From NCBI GenBank assembly GCA_965116165.1, contig OZ220484.1, forward strand, positions 2,914,001-2,978,000: 64,000 nt of DNA, written 5' to 3'. Origin of the DNA: Azophilus sp965116165 (lineage in GTDB: Bacteria > Pseudomonadota > Gammaproteobacteria > Pseudomonadales > Azotimanducaceae). Positions 44,119-54,053 of this stretch are shown here, in pieces. A program made the position numbers and the translations under genes. Within the stretch, counting starts at the first letter, position 1, and every line of letters starts with the position of its first letter. The notes under the pieces were generated by a model. The model made no database searches. It saw nothing but the letters and a program-made list of their open reading frames with translations, and was not told where the DNA came from.

Positions 44119-44337
44119 CGGGGCGACGACAAATGCACAGCGCTGCTACGCAAAAAACGGGCTCCCAGGAGCCTGCGCCGTAGGAAATTCTCGTGGGGCC
44201 TATCCCACCGAAGATCATTACCGGGATAAAATCGTGAAGAATTTTGGGCATAGATCCCACTTTGATGGTTCTTTTGAGGGTATTTCGGCTTCATATTCCC
44301 ATCATTAACGCTCGCAGATGTTCTACGGTGCAGGCTC

Positions 44338-46374
44338 CTAGCCCGCATGACGGCCCAATATCTCTGGTCCTAGGGCTTCCCGGAGTGGCCCGAGGTGGGC
44401 CTCGAAACGCCGCCACCGATCGAGCCCGTCTCGATAGATGGGTTGTCGCACCTGTTCGGAGCTCGGGGTGCGGATGTTGCGCTCGGTCCGGTGGAAGCGC
44501 AGGCAGTTCTCCTCGAAAGGCAGGCCGCAGAAATCGAGGATGCGCCGTACCTGGGTTTCCAGATCGTCCACCACATCCTCGTGCCGCACGCGCAACACGA
44601 ATCCGGGCAGCGCCTCGTCCCAGTGGTCCATCAGGCGCACATAGCTGCGGTAATAGCGGCCAACCTCCGCAAGGCCGTAGGTGAACTCCTGGCCTTCGCC
44701 GAACAATTGCTTAAAGCAACTGAAGCAGCAGGCCATGGGGTTGCGCCGCGCATCGATCACCTTGGCGTTGGGCAGGATGAGGCGAATCAGACCAATGTGC
44801 ATGAAGTTGTTGGGCATCTTGTCGATAAAAAACGGGGCCGACCCCCGGTAGGCGCGGGTTTGCTCGATGTACTGTTCGCCGAAACGCCGGAAGTAGTCGT
44901 CGTCGAGTTCCTGAAGTATGCGCGGGTAGCGCGAGAGCTTCTCCGCCTGCCGTCCGCGCAGGCGCTGCGCGAGCGCCAGAATGTTGTGGAGCTCCAAGGT
45001 ACCGTCCACCTGCCTGTGCGAGGCGATTATCTGTTCGAGTAGCGTGGAACCGGCGCGGGGCAGCCCGACGATGAAGATGGGATCCCGGCAGTCGTGTCCC
45101 ACCCCGCGCCGCCGCGCGAACAATTCCCCGGTGCAGAATTCCATCTGCGCCTGTACGCGGCTTTCATTCACCTCGGGCTTATAGCCGGATTGCGCCAGTT
45201 GCAGCGCGTTGCCCCGTTCGTAGTACGCAAACGATCGATCGAATCGGTTGCCGTCCTCAAACGCCTTGCCGGCGGCGAAACAGAGATGGATGCGATCATC
45301 CTGGGCAATGTTCGACGCTTGTTCGTGGCGCTGAATATGCTCGATTTCGGCGTCGGTGAAACGATACGTCTTGGTGTTGGCCAGGCTCCAGAAGGCATCG
45401 CCGAAATCGGGGCGGTGGTGATAGGCGCGGCGGTAGGAGTCGATGGCCTCGTCGAGTGAGCCGATGGTCTTTTGCGCGTGGCCGATGAGCAGATGCAATT
45501 CGCCGCGCCGCGGCTCGGTCCGCAGAATTTCTCGATAGCGGGCAATGCCTGCGTCGCATCGCCCCAGCCCGACGAGCGTGGTCGCCAGGGTGATCTTGAA
45601 GTTGCTATTGCCTGGTTGCAGCGCCAGCAGGCGTTTGGCCTGTTCGTGCGCCTTTTCAAATTTCGTTTTGCGGATCAATAGGTTGACGTAGTCGATGCGT
45701 GCTTGGAGATGGTCCGGCGCAAACTCGACACAGCTTTCGAGCAGGAATTCCGCGTCGTCGTAGATCTTGAGCCGCACACCGATATCGGCCAGCAGCCGCA
45801 TGCCTTCAACATGGCGCCTGTTGTTTTCGAGAAACTGTCGGCACAGTTGCTCGGCCTTGTGCAGCTTTTGCTCGTGGATCAGGTCTGTGACGTGCCTAAG
45901 TTCCGGGGGCAGCCGGTTGAGGGAGGCCAATCGCTCCCGGGCGTGCCGCGCCTGGTCCGCTGCGCCGCTGCGCTCGTGGATTTCGATCAGCGACCGCCAA
46001 CTTGCGGCCAGGGCGGGATTGAGCTCGACCGCCCTGGCGTAGGCCGACAAGGCGTTTGCGTGGTCGCCGCGCCCGGCAAGAATGTGTCCGCGCTCCTGCC
46101 AGGCGCGGGCGTTTTGGCCGTTTTCGCGGAGCAGCCGATCCAGTGTTGCCAGAGCGTCCTGGGGTTGATCGCAAAAGCGCTGCGCAACGGCAAGCAGGTA
46201 TAGGGCGTCGATGCGCTCCTCGTCCGCAAGGCCGTCGTCAAGGAGGCTGCGGGTCGCCGTAAGGGCTTCATGGAGCCTTGCCGACTGAATTAGCCCGCGG
46301 ATCTCCGCCAGCCGTTCCTCGGCGCGCGGCTGCCTTGTTGTGGACCGCTCGGGTGGGGCGGGGTTGGTTTGCAT
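44338..46374 (-). CDS. TPR-repeat sulfotransferase (second)
   Basis: A 678-residue paralogue with ~11 TPR-like helical repeats (residues 20-400) and a C-terminal sulfotransferase domain. The PAPS loop is FIVGLPRAGSTLLEQIIASH, the catalytic-type motif FFIDKMPNNFMHIGLI is intact, and the 3'-phosphate region is NAKVIDARRNPMACCFSCF. I use the ATG at 46374 (MQTNPAPPERSTTRQPRAEE). It lies between the TonB receptor (113 bases upstream) and the first sulfotransferase on the same strand. It would transfer sulfate to a hydroxyl or tyrosine of an unknown acceptor, with TPRs for binding a protein partner. Confidence 0.87.
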   Translation of the reverse strand: MQTNPAPPERSTTRQPRAEERLAEIRGLIQSARLHEALTATRSLLDDGLADEERIDALYLLAVAQRFCDQPQDALATLDRLLRENGQNARAWQERGHILAGRGDHANALSAYARAVELNPALAASWRSLIEIHERSGAADQARHARERLASLNRLPPELRHVTDLIHEQKLHKAEQLCRQFLENNRRHVEGMRLLADIGVRLKIYDDAEFLLESCVEFAPDHLQARIDYVNLLIRKTKFEKAHEQAKRLLALQPGNSNFKITLATTLVGLGRCDAGIARYREILRTEPRRGELHLLIGHAQKTIGSLDEAIDSYRRAYHHRPDFGDAFWSLANTKTYRFTDAEIEHIQRHEQASNIAQDDRIHLCFAAGKAFEDGNRFDRSFAYYERGNALQLAQSGYKPEVNESRVQAQMEFCTGELFARRRGVGHDCRDPIFIVGLPRAGSTLLEQIIASHRQVDGTLELHNILALAQRLRGRQAEKLSRYPRILQELDDDYFRRFGEQYIEQTRAYRGSAPFFIDKMPNNFMHIGLIRLILPNAKVIDARRNPMACCFSCFKQLFGEGQEFTYGLAEVGRYYRSYVRLMDHWDEALPGFVLRVRHEDVVDDLETQVRRILDFCGLPFEENCLRFHRTERNIRTPSSEQVRQPIYRDGLDRWRRFEAHLGPLREALGPEILGRHAG

Positions 46375-46487
46375 TATTTGCCGCCGGGGCCAACCTGTCC
46401 CGTCGTATCCGCGACACCGTACCGGGCCGTTGGGTCGCGACAACGCGCCTCGAGTGTGGCGATAACGACGGCAAGCGCGCCGGCCTG

Positions 46488-49343
46488 TTATTCCTCGAAG
46501 TCGTAGGACAGGCGCAGCCCCAGGGTGCGCGGCCGGTTGGTAACCACCTTGGGCACGAACTGCAGGGTGTCTATATGCAGTTCCGCCCGCTTGTCGGCCA
46601 CATTGTCGACAAAGAGTTCCGCACTCCAGTTGTCTCGTTCGAAGCCAACCGCCAAGTCCAGCAGAACATAGCTGTCCTGAACATAGCGGCCGCTCTTGCA
46701 GGTGATGGGGCTATCGTAGGTGCCGCAATTGCCGCCGGCGAAGTCACCTCCCTCGTCGGCGATTTTGAGTCCGGAGCCCCTGCCGCGACTGCGCATCAGC
46801 GTGTCTTCCACAAAGTGGGCACTGCCGGCAATACCCGACTTGCTGCTGCCCGAATAGCTCAGGCTGCCGGTGACGTAGGTGTTCGTGGCGCCACCGAATA
46901 GCCCTTGGAAGTCGTAGCGCGCCCGCAGGCTGGCGGAGAAGTCGGGGGTGAACGGCAGTTCGCTGCCCTCGGGAACGGAAATCTCCTCCAATTGTGCGTT
47001 GATACGCGTAATTTCCGTGTCGACAAAAGCGACTGCGCCGGAGAGGGTGAGGTTGGGCGTCGGCAGCCATAGAAAGTCGGCATCGAAGCCGAAGATTTCC
47101 GCGTCGCCCACATTCTCGATAAATACCAGGAAGGCGACATTCACGGGGTCGAAGCGGGAAACCTGCAAATCGGAAATCTCGGAATAATAGGCGGTCGCAT
47201 TGAGGCGGAAGGTGTTGTCCGCGAAGTCGCCCTTCATGCCCAATTCCCAGTTCTCCAACTCGTCGGTTTCCGCGATGGCCGGTACCCGGTAGCCTTCGTA
47301 GGCCGGTAGCCCGCGGGAATTGCGCGCGCCCACGCCGGCGTTGCGGTTGGTTACCCCGTGCCGGAAGCCCTGCCCGTAGGTGGCGAATAGCAGCAGCTCA
47401 TCGTTAACCCGCCAGTCCAGCGATGCGTGCAGGATGATGTCGGATTCGTTGAAGACCCCGTCATCGTTCAAATCGTCGATATTGAAAGAACCGTTTTGGA
47501 TGTCGGCGTAGAGCGATTCCGCCGCGCTGAAATCCGTGCCCCGGCTGAACACGCCGCCGCGGCAGGAGGGGGTATCGCGCACTTCGGGTACACAATTCTC
47601 CCGGCCCGCGGCCCTCAGCGCTGCGAGCGTGCCCACGCCCAGGGCGCGCAGGCGCTCGGTAACATTGTTGCCGGAGGTTGGGCTGGTAGCATCCGCGCCG
47701 CCTCTTGCGACACTGGAGTCGCACAATTCCGTCGCGCTGTACTTGCAGCCGAAGGAAAAACTGCTCGCCCCCTTGAACCCGAAATCCAAGTCATACCAGC
47801 GGGCGCCCAGGCCCGCCGTCACACTGTCGGAAACATCGAATTCGACATGACCGAAAACGGCAAATTGCTCGATATCGCGGGTGTAGTCGTTGATGAAACT
47901 CACCCTGGGGTTGTAGGGGGTGCTACCGGAATTCGTTCCCTCGCCGACATCGCCAACCAGGGCCAGCGTCGGCCAGGCGCCATCGCCGTCGGAGCGGGTG
48001 GCGGCGTCCTCGAAGGCGCCGATGCCTTCGGTTTTCTGATCGTCGTAGAATACCCCCGCGGTCAGCCGTGCCCGATGCTCGCCGGGGGTGGAAATGCGGA
48101 ACTCGTGGGTCATACGGGTGCTTTCGGTGAATTCCTGGTACTGCGCTTCCGGGTCGTGGCACATGATCGGTTTGCTTGCGGTGCCGCTGCGCGCCCAGGT
48201 GCCGTCGTCGTCGTAGCCGGGACACAGGTAGTAGACCTGGTAGCCGCCGCCGTTGGTGTAGTCGGTATAATCGACATAGGCGTCCACTTCCCGATCGAGG
48301 TAGCCGCCCGAGTAGATCACATCGAGCATGCCGGCGCGGCCTTCGATAGTCAGCGTGGTCAAACCGAAATCGTCGTCGGTGTTGTCGAGGGTAAAGCGGT
48401 TGGTGCTACTTTTGCCATCGAGATTGGGGTCGTAGGCGAATACGCCGTCGGTTTCTAGGGACTGTTGAACGTGCTGCGCCAACACACTCCAATCCTCATT
48501 GACGTCATACAGCAGGCTCACGCGCCCGCCGAGATAGTCGGCGTCGTTGAAGTCGTCCTCCACCAATGCGCTGTTGTCGGCGGCCTCGAAGGTGCTGTCG
48601 GGGTGAACCGGGGCGGCGGAGATGTCGTTGCGGTTCAGCAGGTCGATCACCGGCGAAAACCCGCCGTTCTCCGGGTCGTTCAAAATGTTGTCGATCCAGC
48701 CGGCCTGGCTGTCCCGATAACCGACGATGCGCACGGCGGCCTGGTCCGACAACGGGATGTTGACAAAGGCTTCCTGGGAATTGCTGACATCGCCACCCTT
48801 GGTGGAGGACGCGCCCATCTTGGCCCCGGCCGCAAAGGCGTTTGTGGTGGGCCGGTTGGTGATCAAACGCACGGTGCCGGATTGGGAACTGGCGCCGAAC
48901 AGGGTGCCCTGCGGCCCGGGTAGCACCTCAATGCGGTCGAGGTCGGCCGCGTAGATGTCGAGATTGCGCCCGCCGAATGAAACCGGTTGCTCATCGAGGT
49001 ACAGGGCGGTCGCCGGCGAGGAGCCTTGGATGCTGGCGATGGTATTTTTCGACTGCTCGGTGGCGGCGCCGCGAATGTAGATTTCGCTTTGTCCGGGGCC
49101 GACGCCCATCATCACCACATTGGGCAGGTGTTTGATGTAGTCGTCGAAGTTGCCGATGCGCAATTCGTCGAGGGCATCATTGCGCAGCGCCGAAACGGAA
49201 ACGGGGATGTCCTGCGTGGATTCGGCCCGCTTGGTGGCGGTGACGATGACTTCCTCGATTGACCTGGCTGGTTCCTGGGCGTTTGCGGTACCGACAGCCA
49301 GTGCGGCGGACACGGCGAGGCTGAGCTGTTTCTTTTCCCACAT
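46488..49343 (-). CDS. Large TonB-dependent outer-membrane receptor
   Basis: A 951-residue receptor. The signal peptide is MWEKKQLSLAVSAALAVGTA NAQ and the TonB-box-like segment is EEVIVTATKRAES. The plug follows (NVVMMGVGPGQSEIYIRGAA; DRIEVLPGPQGTLFGASSQS G), then a long barrel with DWRVNDELLLFATYGQGFRH G. Cys pairs occur in surface loops (FGCKYSATELCD; ENCVPEVRDTPSCRGG), suggesting disulfide-stabilised loops. The C-terminus is LSYDFEE, less aromatic than usual. I use the ATG at 49343. It is first in a leftward unit with two TPR-sulfotransferases. The ligand is unknown. Confidence 0.9.
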   Translation of the reverse strand: MWEKKQLSLAVSAALAVGTANAQEPARSIEEVIVTATKRAESTQDIPVSVSALRNDALDELRIGNFDDYIKHLPNVVMMGVGPGQSEIYIRGAATEQSKNTIASIQGSSPATALYLDEQPVSFGGRNLDIYAADLDRIEVLPGPQGTLFGASSQSGTVRLITNRPTTNAFAAGAKMGASSTKGGDVSNSQEAFVNIPLSDQAAVRIVGYRDSQAGWIDNILNDPENGGFSPVIDLLNRNDISAAPVHPDSTFEAADNSALVEDDFNDADYLGGRVSLLYDVNEDWSVLAQHVQQSLETDGVFAYDPNLDGKSSTNRFTLDNTDDDFGLTTLTIEGRAGMLDVIYSGGYLDREVDAYVDYTDYTNGGGYQVYYLCPGYDDDGTWARSGTASKPIMCHDPEAQYQEFTESTRMTHEFRISTPGEHRARLTAGVFYDDQKTEGIGAFEDAATRSDGDGAWPTLALVGDVGEGTNSGSTPYNPRVSFINDYTRDIEQFAVFGHVEFDVSDSVTAGLGARWYDLDFGFKGASSFSFGCKYSATELCDSSVARGGADATSPTSGNNVTERLRALGVGTLAALRAAGRENCVPEVRDTPSCRGGVFSRGTDFSAAESLYADIQNGSFNIDDLNDDGVFNESDIILHASLDWRVNDELLLFATYGQGFRHGVTNRNAGVGARNSRGLPAYEGYRVPAIAETDELENWELGMKGDFADNTFRLNATAYYSEISDLQVSRFDPVNVAFLVFIENVGDAEIFGFDADFLWLPTPNLTLSGAVAFVDTEITRINAQLEEISVPEGSELPFTPDFSASLRARYDFQGLFGGATNTYVTGSLSYSGSSKSGIAGSAHFVEDTLMRSRGRGSGLKIADEGGDFAGGNCGTYDSPITCKSGRYVQDSYVLLDLAVGFERDNWSAELFVDNVADKRAELHIDTLQFVPKVVTNRPRTLGLRLSYDFEE

Positions 49344-49545
49344 GGCTGGCTTCCCTTTCGCTTTCAAAGCGCGACAAAACCGCACAGTATAGGCAGCTTG
49401 GATACACATGGCCAATTCGCACCCGCCGTCATGCTCGAATGGCGCAACAGACTGCGCGTCGCGGTGGTAAAATCGCTCGTTTGCATTTCACCCCCTCCAC
49501 AGTGCCGCGACCTATGGCGGAATTACTGCTGCAAGCGAGACCGAT

Positions 49546-51201
49546 ATGGAAATTAGAACACCTTTGCGCCCTATTGTGGATGTGGCCGCGGAGCTCGGGC
49601 TCAAGCGCGACGATGTGGAACTCTATGGTTCGATCAAGGCGAAAGTTCCCCTGGACGCCTTTCCCGCCCGCGCCGTTCCCGGTCGGCTCGTGGTGGTTAC
49701 CGCCATCACGCCGACGCCCTCGGGCGAGGGTAAATCCACGGTTGCGGTGGGCCTTACCCAAGGGCTTGCCCGAGTTGGCCGCAACGCGGCGCTGACGATT
49801 CGGCAACCCTCGCTCGGCCCGGTGTTCGGCCACAAGGGCGGCGGCACCGGCGGCGGGTGCGCCACGGTGCAGCCCGCGGAAGAGATCAATCTGCATTTCA
49901 CGGGCGACTTTCACGCGGTGGAGTCGGCCCACAATCTGCTTGCGGCCATGACGGACAATGCCGTGCATCGCAAGGCCCCGCCGGGGCTTGATGCCGACAG
50001 CATCACTTGGCGGCGGGTCACGGATGCGGAAGACCGGGCGTTGCGCCAAATCGTTACCGGGGTGGGCGGTCGGGTGAATGGGCCGATGCGGGAGGCGCGC
50101 TTCGACATTTCGGCGGCCTCCGAGATCATGGCGATCCTGGCATTGGCTTCCGGGTACGCCGACCTGCGCCAGCGCCTCGGTGATATCGTCCTCGGCTGGA
50201 GCAAGTCGGGGGAGCCGCTACGGGCGCGGGAAATCGGCGGTATCGGTGCCCTAATGGCGCTGCTCCGGGACGCACTGAAGCCCAATCTCGCGCAAACCGT
50301 CGAGGGCCAGCCCGCGATTGTCCACATGGGGCCCTTCGGCAACATCGCCCACGGATGCAGTTCCATATTGGCCGACCGTCTGGCGGTGAACTGTGCCGAC
50401 CTAACCGTTACCGAGGCGGGATTTGGCGCGGATCTTGGCTTTGAAAAATTCATGGACATCAAGATTCGCCAAGGTGGCCCACCGCCGTCGGCCGCGGTCG
50501 TGGTCGCCTCCATTCGCGGGCTTAAATGGCATGGTGGCGTACCGCGCGGCGAACTTGATTCGCACAATGTGGCCGCCGTTCAGAAAGGCGCGGAAAATCT
50601 CGCCAATGCCATCCGCATTGTGCGCCTATACGGCTTGCCCGCGGTGGTGGCGATCAATCGTTTCCCGTCGGACCGGCGCGACGAAGTGCAAGCGGCGAGC
50701 CGCGCGGCGCTTGATGCGGGTGCTACCGCGGTGGCCGAGGCGAACGGCTTTGCCCAGGGCGGCGCGGGGATGGTCGATTTGGCCAACGCCTGCTGGGAAA
50801 CCGCCTATAATGGCGATGCCGACATCAAGTTGCTTTATTCGGACAACGAAACCCTTGAGGCCAAAGTGGCGCGTTTGGCGGAAGACATCTATCGGGCGGC
50901 TATCATCGAGTGGGGACCGCGCACCCGGGCGACGGCGGAGCGCTTCGCCGGACTCGGCTGGAACTACCCAGTGTGCATGGCGAAAACGCACCTCTCCGTT
51001 TCCGCGAGGCCGGATCTGTTGAATGTTCCCACCGGGCATACGCTGCCCATTCGCGAATTGCGGGTGCAGGCCGGCGCGCGCCAAATCGTCACCCTGGCCG
51101 GCGACATCAACACCCTGCCCGGGCTGCCCTCCCACCCAAACGCCTGCGACATCGACCTCGACGATACAACGGGCGAAATTACCGGCATACTCGGCACGTA
51201 G
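49546..51201 (+). CDS. fhs: Formate-tetrahydrofolate ligase
   Basis: Catalyses formate + THF + ATP to 10-formyl-THF in one-carbon metabolism. The 551 residues show the P-loop region ITPTPSGEGKSTVAVGLTQG, RQPSLGPVFGHKGGGTGGGC, HFTGDFHAVESAHNLLAAM and the C-terminal KTHLSVSARPDLLNVPTGHT. The length is typical. The start is the ATG at 49546 (MEIRTPLRPIVDVAAELGL). It is divergent from the TonB receptor (202-bp shared promoter region, nothing else recognised). Confidence 0.95.
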   Translation: MEIRTPLRPIVDVAAELGLKRDDVELYGSIKAKVPLDAFPARAVPGRLVVVTAITPTPSGEGKSTVAVGLTQGLARVGRNAALTIRQPSLGPVFGHKGGGTGGGCATVQPAEEINLHFTGDFHAVESAHNLLAAMTDNAVHRKAPPGLDADSITWRRVTDAEDRALRQIVTGVGGRVNGPMREARFDISAASEIMAILALASGYADLRQRLGDIVLGWSKSGEPLRAREIGGIGALMALLRDALKPNLAQTVEGQPAIVHMGPFGNIAHGCSSILADRLAVNCADLTVTEAGFGADLGFEKFMDIKIRQGGPPPSAAVVVASIRGLKWHGGVPRGELDSHNVAAVQKGAENLANAIRIVRLYGLPAVVAINRFPSDRRDEVQAASRAALDAGATAVAEANGFAQGGAGMVDLANACWETAYNGDADIKLLYSDNETLEAKVARLAEDIYRAAIIEWGPRTRATAERFAGLGWNYPVCMAKTHLSVSARPDLLNVPTGHTLPIRELRVQAGARQIVTLAGDINTLPGLPSHPNACDIDLDDTTGEITGILGT

Positions 51202-51244
51202 AGCGAAGCCGTCGGCAACTCGGTGCCCGATGAAACTGTCATTG

Positions 51245-51364
51245 GGGAATTTCCGATCAACCCCGCTGTCGGTGGCGTCACAGTCCTCATAGATTTGAGT
51301 TGATACGATCAATGGGTTACGAGTGGCTCGATACCGCTCTATCGACTTGTTCAGACCTTCCTTA
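51245..51364. repeat. MITE-like element, diverged copy 3
   Basis: The right end (TTGTTCAGACCTTCCTTA) is identical to that of the element at 23805-23909 and the adjacent core (CTCTATCGA, TTACGAGT, GATCAAT) is similar. The left end (GGAATTTCCGATCAACCCC) is diverged but resembles a short stretch at 17539-17556 (GGGTTGATCGGAGATTTCCT, complement). It fills much of the 215-bp gap between fhs and alr. Confidence 0.6.
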
Positions 51365-51416
51365 GCCGGGGCGGACTTGTGGTACATCAAAATTCGACAG
51401 GCAACTTCCCGAGGGC

Positions 51417-52523
51417 ATGAGCGCCCGCCTGCGTGTCAATCGGTCCGCCCTAGCCGAGAATTTTCGGATGTATCGGGCTGCTTCGGGCGGCCGCTGCGGT
51501 GCCGTTGTCAAGGCGAATGGCTACGGGTTGGGATTGGCGGAGACGGCATCGGTTTTCGCACGCTTGGGCTGCGAACATTTCTTTGTCGCCAATGCCCTCG
51601 AGGGGGTTGCCCTGCGGGCGGCGCTTACCGAGTTGGGTGTCTTCCGGGGTGCAACGCACGATGCGCGGCGCGGGGAATCCGCACAACAGAATGCATTGCC
51701 GGAACCGCGCGTCTACATACTCGAAGGCGTGCGGCCCGACACCGCGCACCTGTTGGCCGAAGCCGGGCTGCTTCCCGTCATCAATCACGAGGAACAGTTG
51801 GCCGCCTGGGCACCCCAGCGCCATTTGGAAATTGCCGTACATGTCGATACCGGCATGAATCGGCTGGGTTTCACGCCGGATGTTGCCGCGGATACTTTTG
51901 CCGGTTTTCATGTGAACCTGCTGATGACCCACCTCGCCTGCGCGGACGAACCGGAGCATCCGCTGAATGAAATGCAGTTGCGGCGGTTCGAGACCGCGGC
52001 GCAAAATTTTCCCGGCATTGCCACCAGCATCGGCAACTCCGCGGGCACATTGTTGGGGCGGCGCTACCAGGGCGGGCTGGTGCGCCCGGGAATCGGGCTC
52101 TACGGCGGCAATCCCTGGTCGAGTCGGGCGAACCCGGTGCGGCCGGTTGCAACGTTGGAAGCGCCGGTGCTTCAGGTCCGCACATTGCGGCCCGGCGATA
52201 CCGTGGGTTACGGCGGCACATGGCGGAGCGAAGACCTTCGGCGGTTGGCGGTGCTGGGTATCGGGTATGCGGATGGATTGCCGCGTCGCCTGTCGAACCG
52301 TGGGCAGGCCGTGGTGCGCGGCAAGCGGTGCCCCATTGTCGGGCGGGTATCCATGGATCTCACCATTCTTGATGTAACGGATTGCGATGTGCAACCGGGC
52401 GATTGGGCGGAGCTGTTCGGTCCACAATTGCCGATCAATGAGGTTGCGCGGGCCGCGGACACGATTGCCTACGAATTATTGACGGGAATCGCCGCCCGTG
52501 TTGCCCGCATCCACGAGGCTTGA
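51417..52523 (+). CDS. alr: Alanine racemase
   Basis: The PLP-dependent racemase interconverting L- and D-alanine for peptidoglycan. The 368 residues show the PLP-Lys in GAVVKANGYGLGL, the other catalytic residue (Tyr) in VLGIGYADGLPRRL, and the fold-typical VDTGMNRLGF, IGNSAGTLLG and GRVSMDLTILDVT. It lies downstream of fhs and upstream of the class III aminotransferase gene, all rightward. The length is typical. Confidence 0.94.
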   Translation: MSARLRVNRSALAENFRMYRAASGGRCGAVVKANGYGLGLAETASVFARLGCEHFFVANALEGVALRAALTELGVFRGATHDARRGESAQQNALPEPRVYILEGVRPDTAHLLAEAGLLPVINHEEQLAAWAPQRHLEIAVHVDTGMNRLGFTPDVAADTFAGFHVNLLMTHLACADEPEHPLNEMQLRRFETAAQNFPGIATSIGNSAGTLLGRRYQGGLVRPGIGLYGGNPWSSRANPVRPVATLEAPVLQVRTLRPGDTVGYGGTWRSEDLRRLAVLGIGYADGLPRRLSNRGQAVVRGKRCPIVGRVSMDLTILDVTDCDVQPGDWAELFGPQLPINEVARAADTIAYELLTGIAARVARIHEA

Positions 52524-52656
52524 TCCTGTTCACTACTCGCCGGACCGCAACGAGGCCGAGCATTTGTTTCGGAGGTTGAGGCGGTGCAGGCGCGCTTGGG
52601 CCTTTTCTTCGTTAAACTCTCGCTTCCGCTGGTATAACGAGTCGGGAAACGAAGCC

Positions 52657-54042
52657 ATGACCGAGTCCCTGCACAACGAATTCCCCCCGGGTACGCTTGA
52701 GGCGAAAGACCTTGAGCACCTCCTACACCCGGTGACCAACCTGCAACTGCATCGGCAGAAGGGGCCTTCCGTCCATGTTCGGGCGAAGGGCATTTACGTT
52801 TGGGACAACCGGGGCAAGCCGTATCTTGAAGGCATGGCGGGCCTTTGGTGCACGGCGATGGGCTATGGCGAGGAAGAGCTAAGCCGGGTTGCGGCCGAGA
52901 CGCTCGGGTCGCTGAGCTATTCGCAGCTATTTGTCGGCAAGACCCACGAACCAAGCATCTTGCTCGCCGAAAAACTTAAGGCGATGGCGCCCTTCGATGC
53001 GGGCCGCGTCTTCTTCGGGCTTTCCGGCAGCGATGCGAACGATACACAGATCAAGTTCATGTGGTACTACCACAATGCCATCGGCAAGCCGGAGAAAAAG
53101 AAAATCATCTCGCGCCTCGGCGGCTACCACGGCACGACCGTCGCCTCGGGCTCGCTGACCGGCCTACCGCCGTTTCACGCCAATTTCGACCTGCCGCTGC
53201 CCCAGGTGTTGCATACGGATCGGCCGCACTATTACCGCGATGCCCAGGGCGGCGAAAGCGAAAGCGAATTTTGTGGGCGAATAGTTGGCAATTTGGAAGA
53301 TCTGATTGTTCGGGAAGGCCCCGAAACCATTGCCGCGTTCATAGCCGAACCCATCCTGGGAGCGGGTGGCGTCATCGTCCCGCCGGCGGGGTATTACGAA
53401 AAAGTGCAGGAAGTGCTCGCCAAGTACGACATTTTCTTTATCGACGACGAGGTGATTTGCGGCTTCGGACGCACCGGCAATGCGTTTGGCGCCGAAACCA
53501 TGGGCATCAGGCCAACCACCATGAGCGTCGCCAAGGCGATGAGTTCCGCCTATCAACCGATATCGGCCGTTTTGATTCCCGAATTCATGTTTGAGGCGTT
53601 CACGGGGCCGAGCGACAAGGCCGGGGTTTTCGGGCACGGCTTCACCTACAGTGGACATCCGGTTTGCGCCGCGGTCGCGCTGCGCAATCTTGAGCTGATG
53701 GAGGAGCGCGAACTGTTCGCCCATGCGGCGCGGGTCGGTGAAGGCTTCCAGCAACGACTGCAAAGCCTGGAGGAGCATCCCCTGGTCGGCGATGTGCGCG
53801 GTGCCGGGCTGATTGGCGGTGTGGAATTGATGGCGGACAAGGAGGCGCGCAGGCCCTTCCCGCCCGCCAAGGGCGTCGGTGCCTATTGCTCCGGCCGCTG
53901 CGAGGCGCACGGGCTGATACTGCGCAACATTGGCGACACCATGGCGTTTTGTCCGCCGCTGATCATTTCCGAGGATCAGATTGACGAGTTGTTCGACAAG
54001 TTTGAGCGGGCGCTTGACGACACCCTGCGTTGGGTGGGTTGA
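52657..54042 (+). CDS. Class III (omega-type) aminotransferase
   Basis: A PLP-dependent aminotransferase of 461 residues. PLP-binding: FGLSGSDANDTQIKFMWYYH N, GGYHGTTVASGSLTGLP, DDEVICGFGRTGNAFG and the Lys in MSVAKAMSSAYQPISAVL. The pattern GLWCTAMGYG near the N-terminus is typical of the omega-transaminase/putrescine- or beta-alanine-type subgroup that uses pyruvate. It follows alr, with D-alanine metabolism as a loose link through pyruvate/alanine. I use the ATG at 52657; the 53-codon frame upstream lacks family similarity. Confidence 0.87.
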   Translation: MTESLHNEFPPGTLEAKDLEHLLHPVTNLQLHRQKGPSVHVRAKGIYVWDNRGKPYLEGMAGLWCTAMGYGEEELSRVAAETLGSLSYSQLFVGKTHEPSILLAEKLKAMAPFDAGRVFFGLSGSDANDTQIKFMWYYHNAIGKPEKKKIISRLGGYHGTTVASGSLTGLPPFHANFDLPLPQVLHTDRPHYYRDAQGGESESEFCGRIVGNLEDLIVREGPETIAAFIAEPILGAGGVIVPPAGYYEKVQEVLAKYDIFFIDDEVICGFGRTGNAFGAETMGIRPTTMSVAKAMSSAYQPISAVLIPEFMFEAFTGPSDKAGVFGHGFTYSGHPVCAAVALRNLELMEERELFAHAARVGEGFQQRLQSLEEHPLVGDVRGAGLIGGVELMADKEARRPFPPAKGVGAYCSGRCEAHGLILRNIGDTMAFCPPLIISEDQIDELFDKFERALDDTLRWVG

Positions 54043-54053
54043 TTGGGCGCTAT

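Noticed and set aside
47427..48458. 343-codon plus-strand frame inside the large TonB receptor
   Set aside because: It is antisense to a well-supported receptor gene, is low in hydrophobic order, and has no ribosome-binding site or recognised motif.
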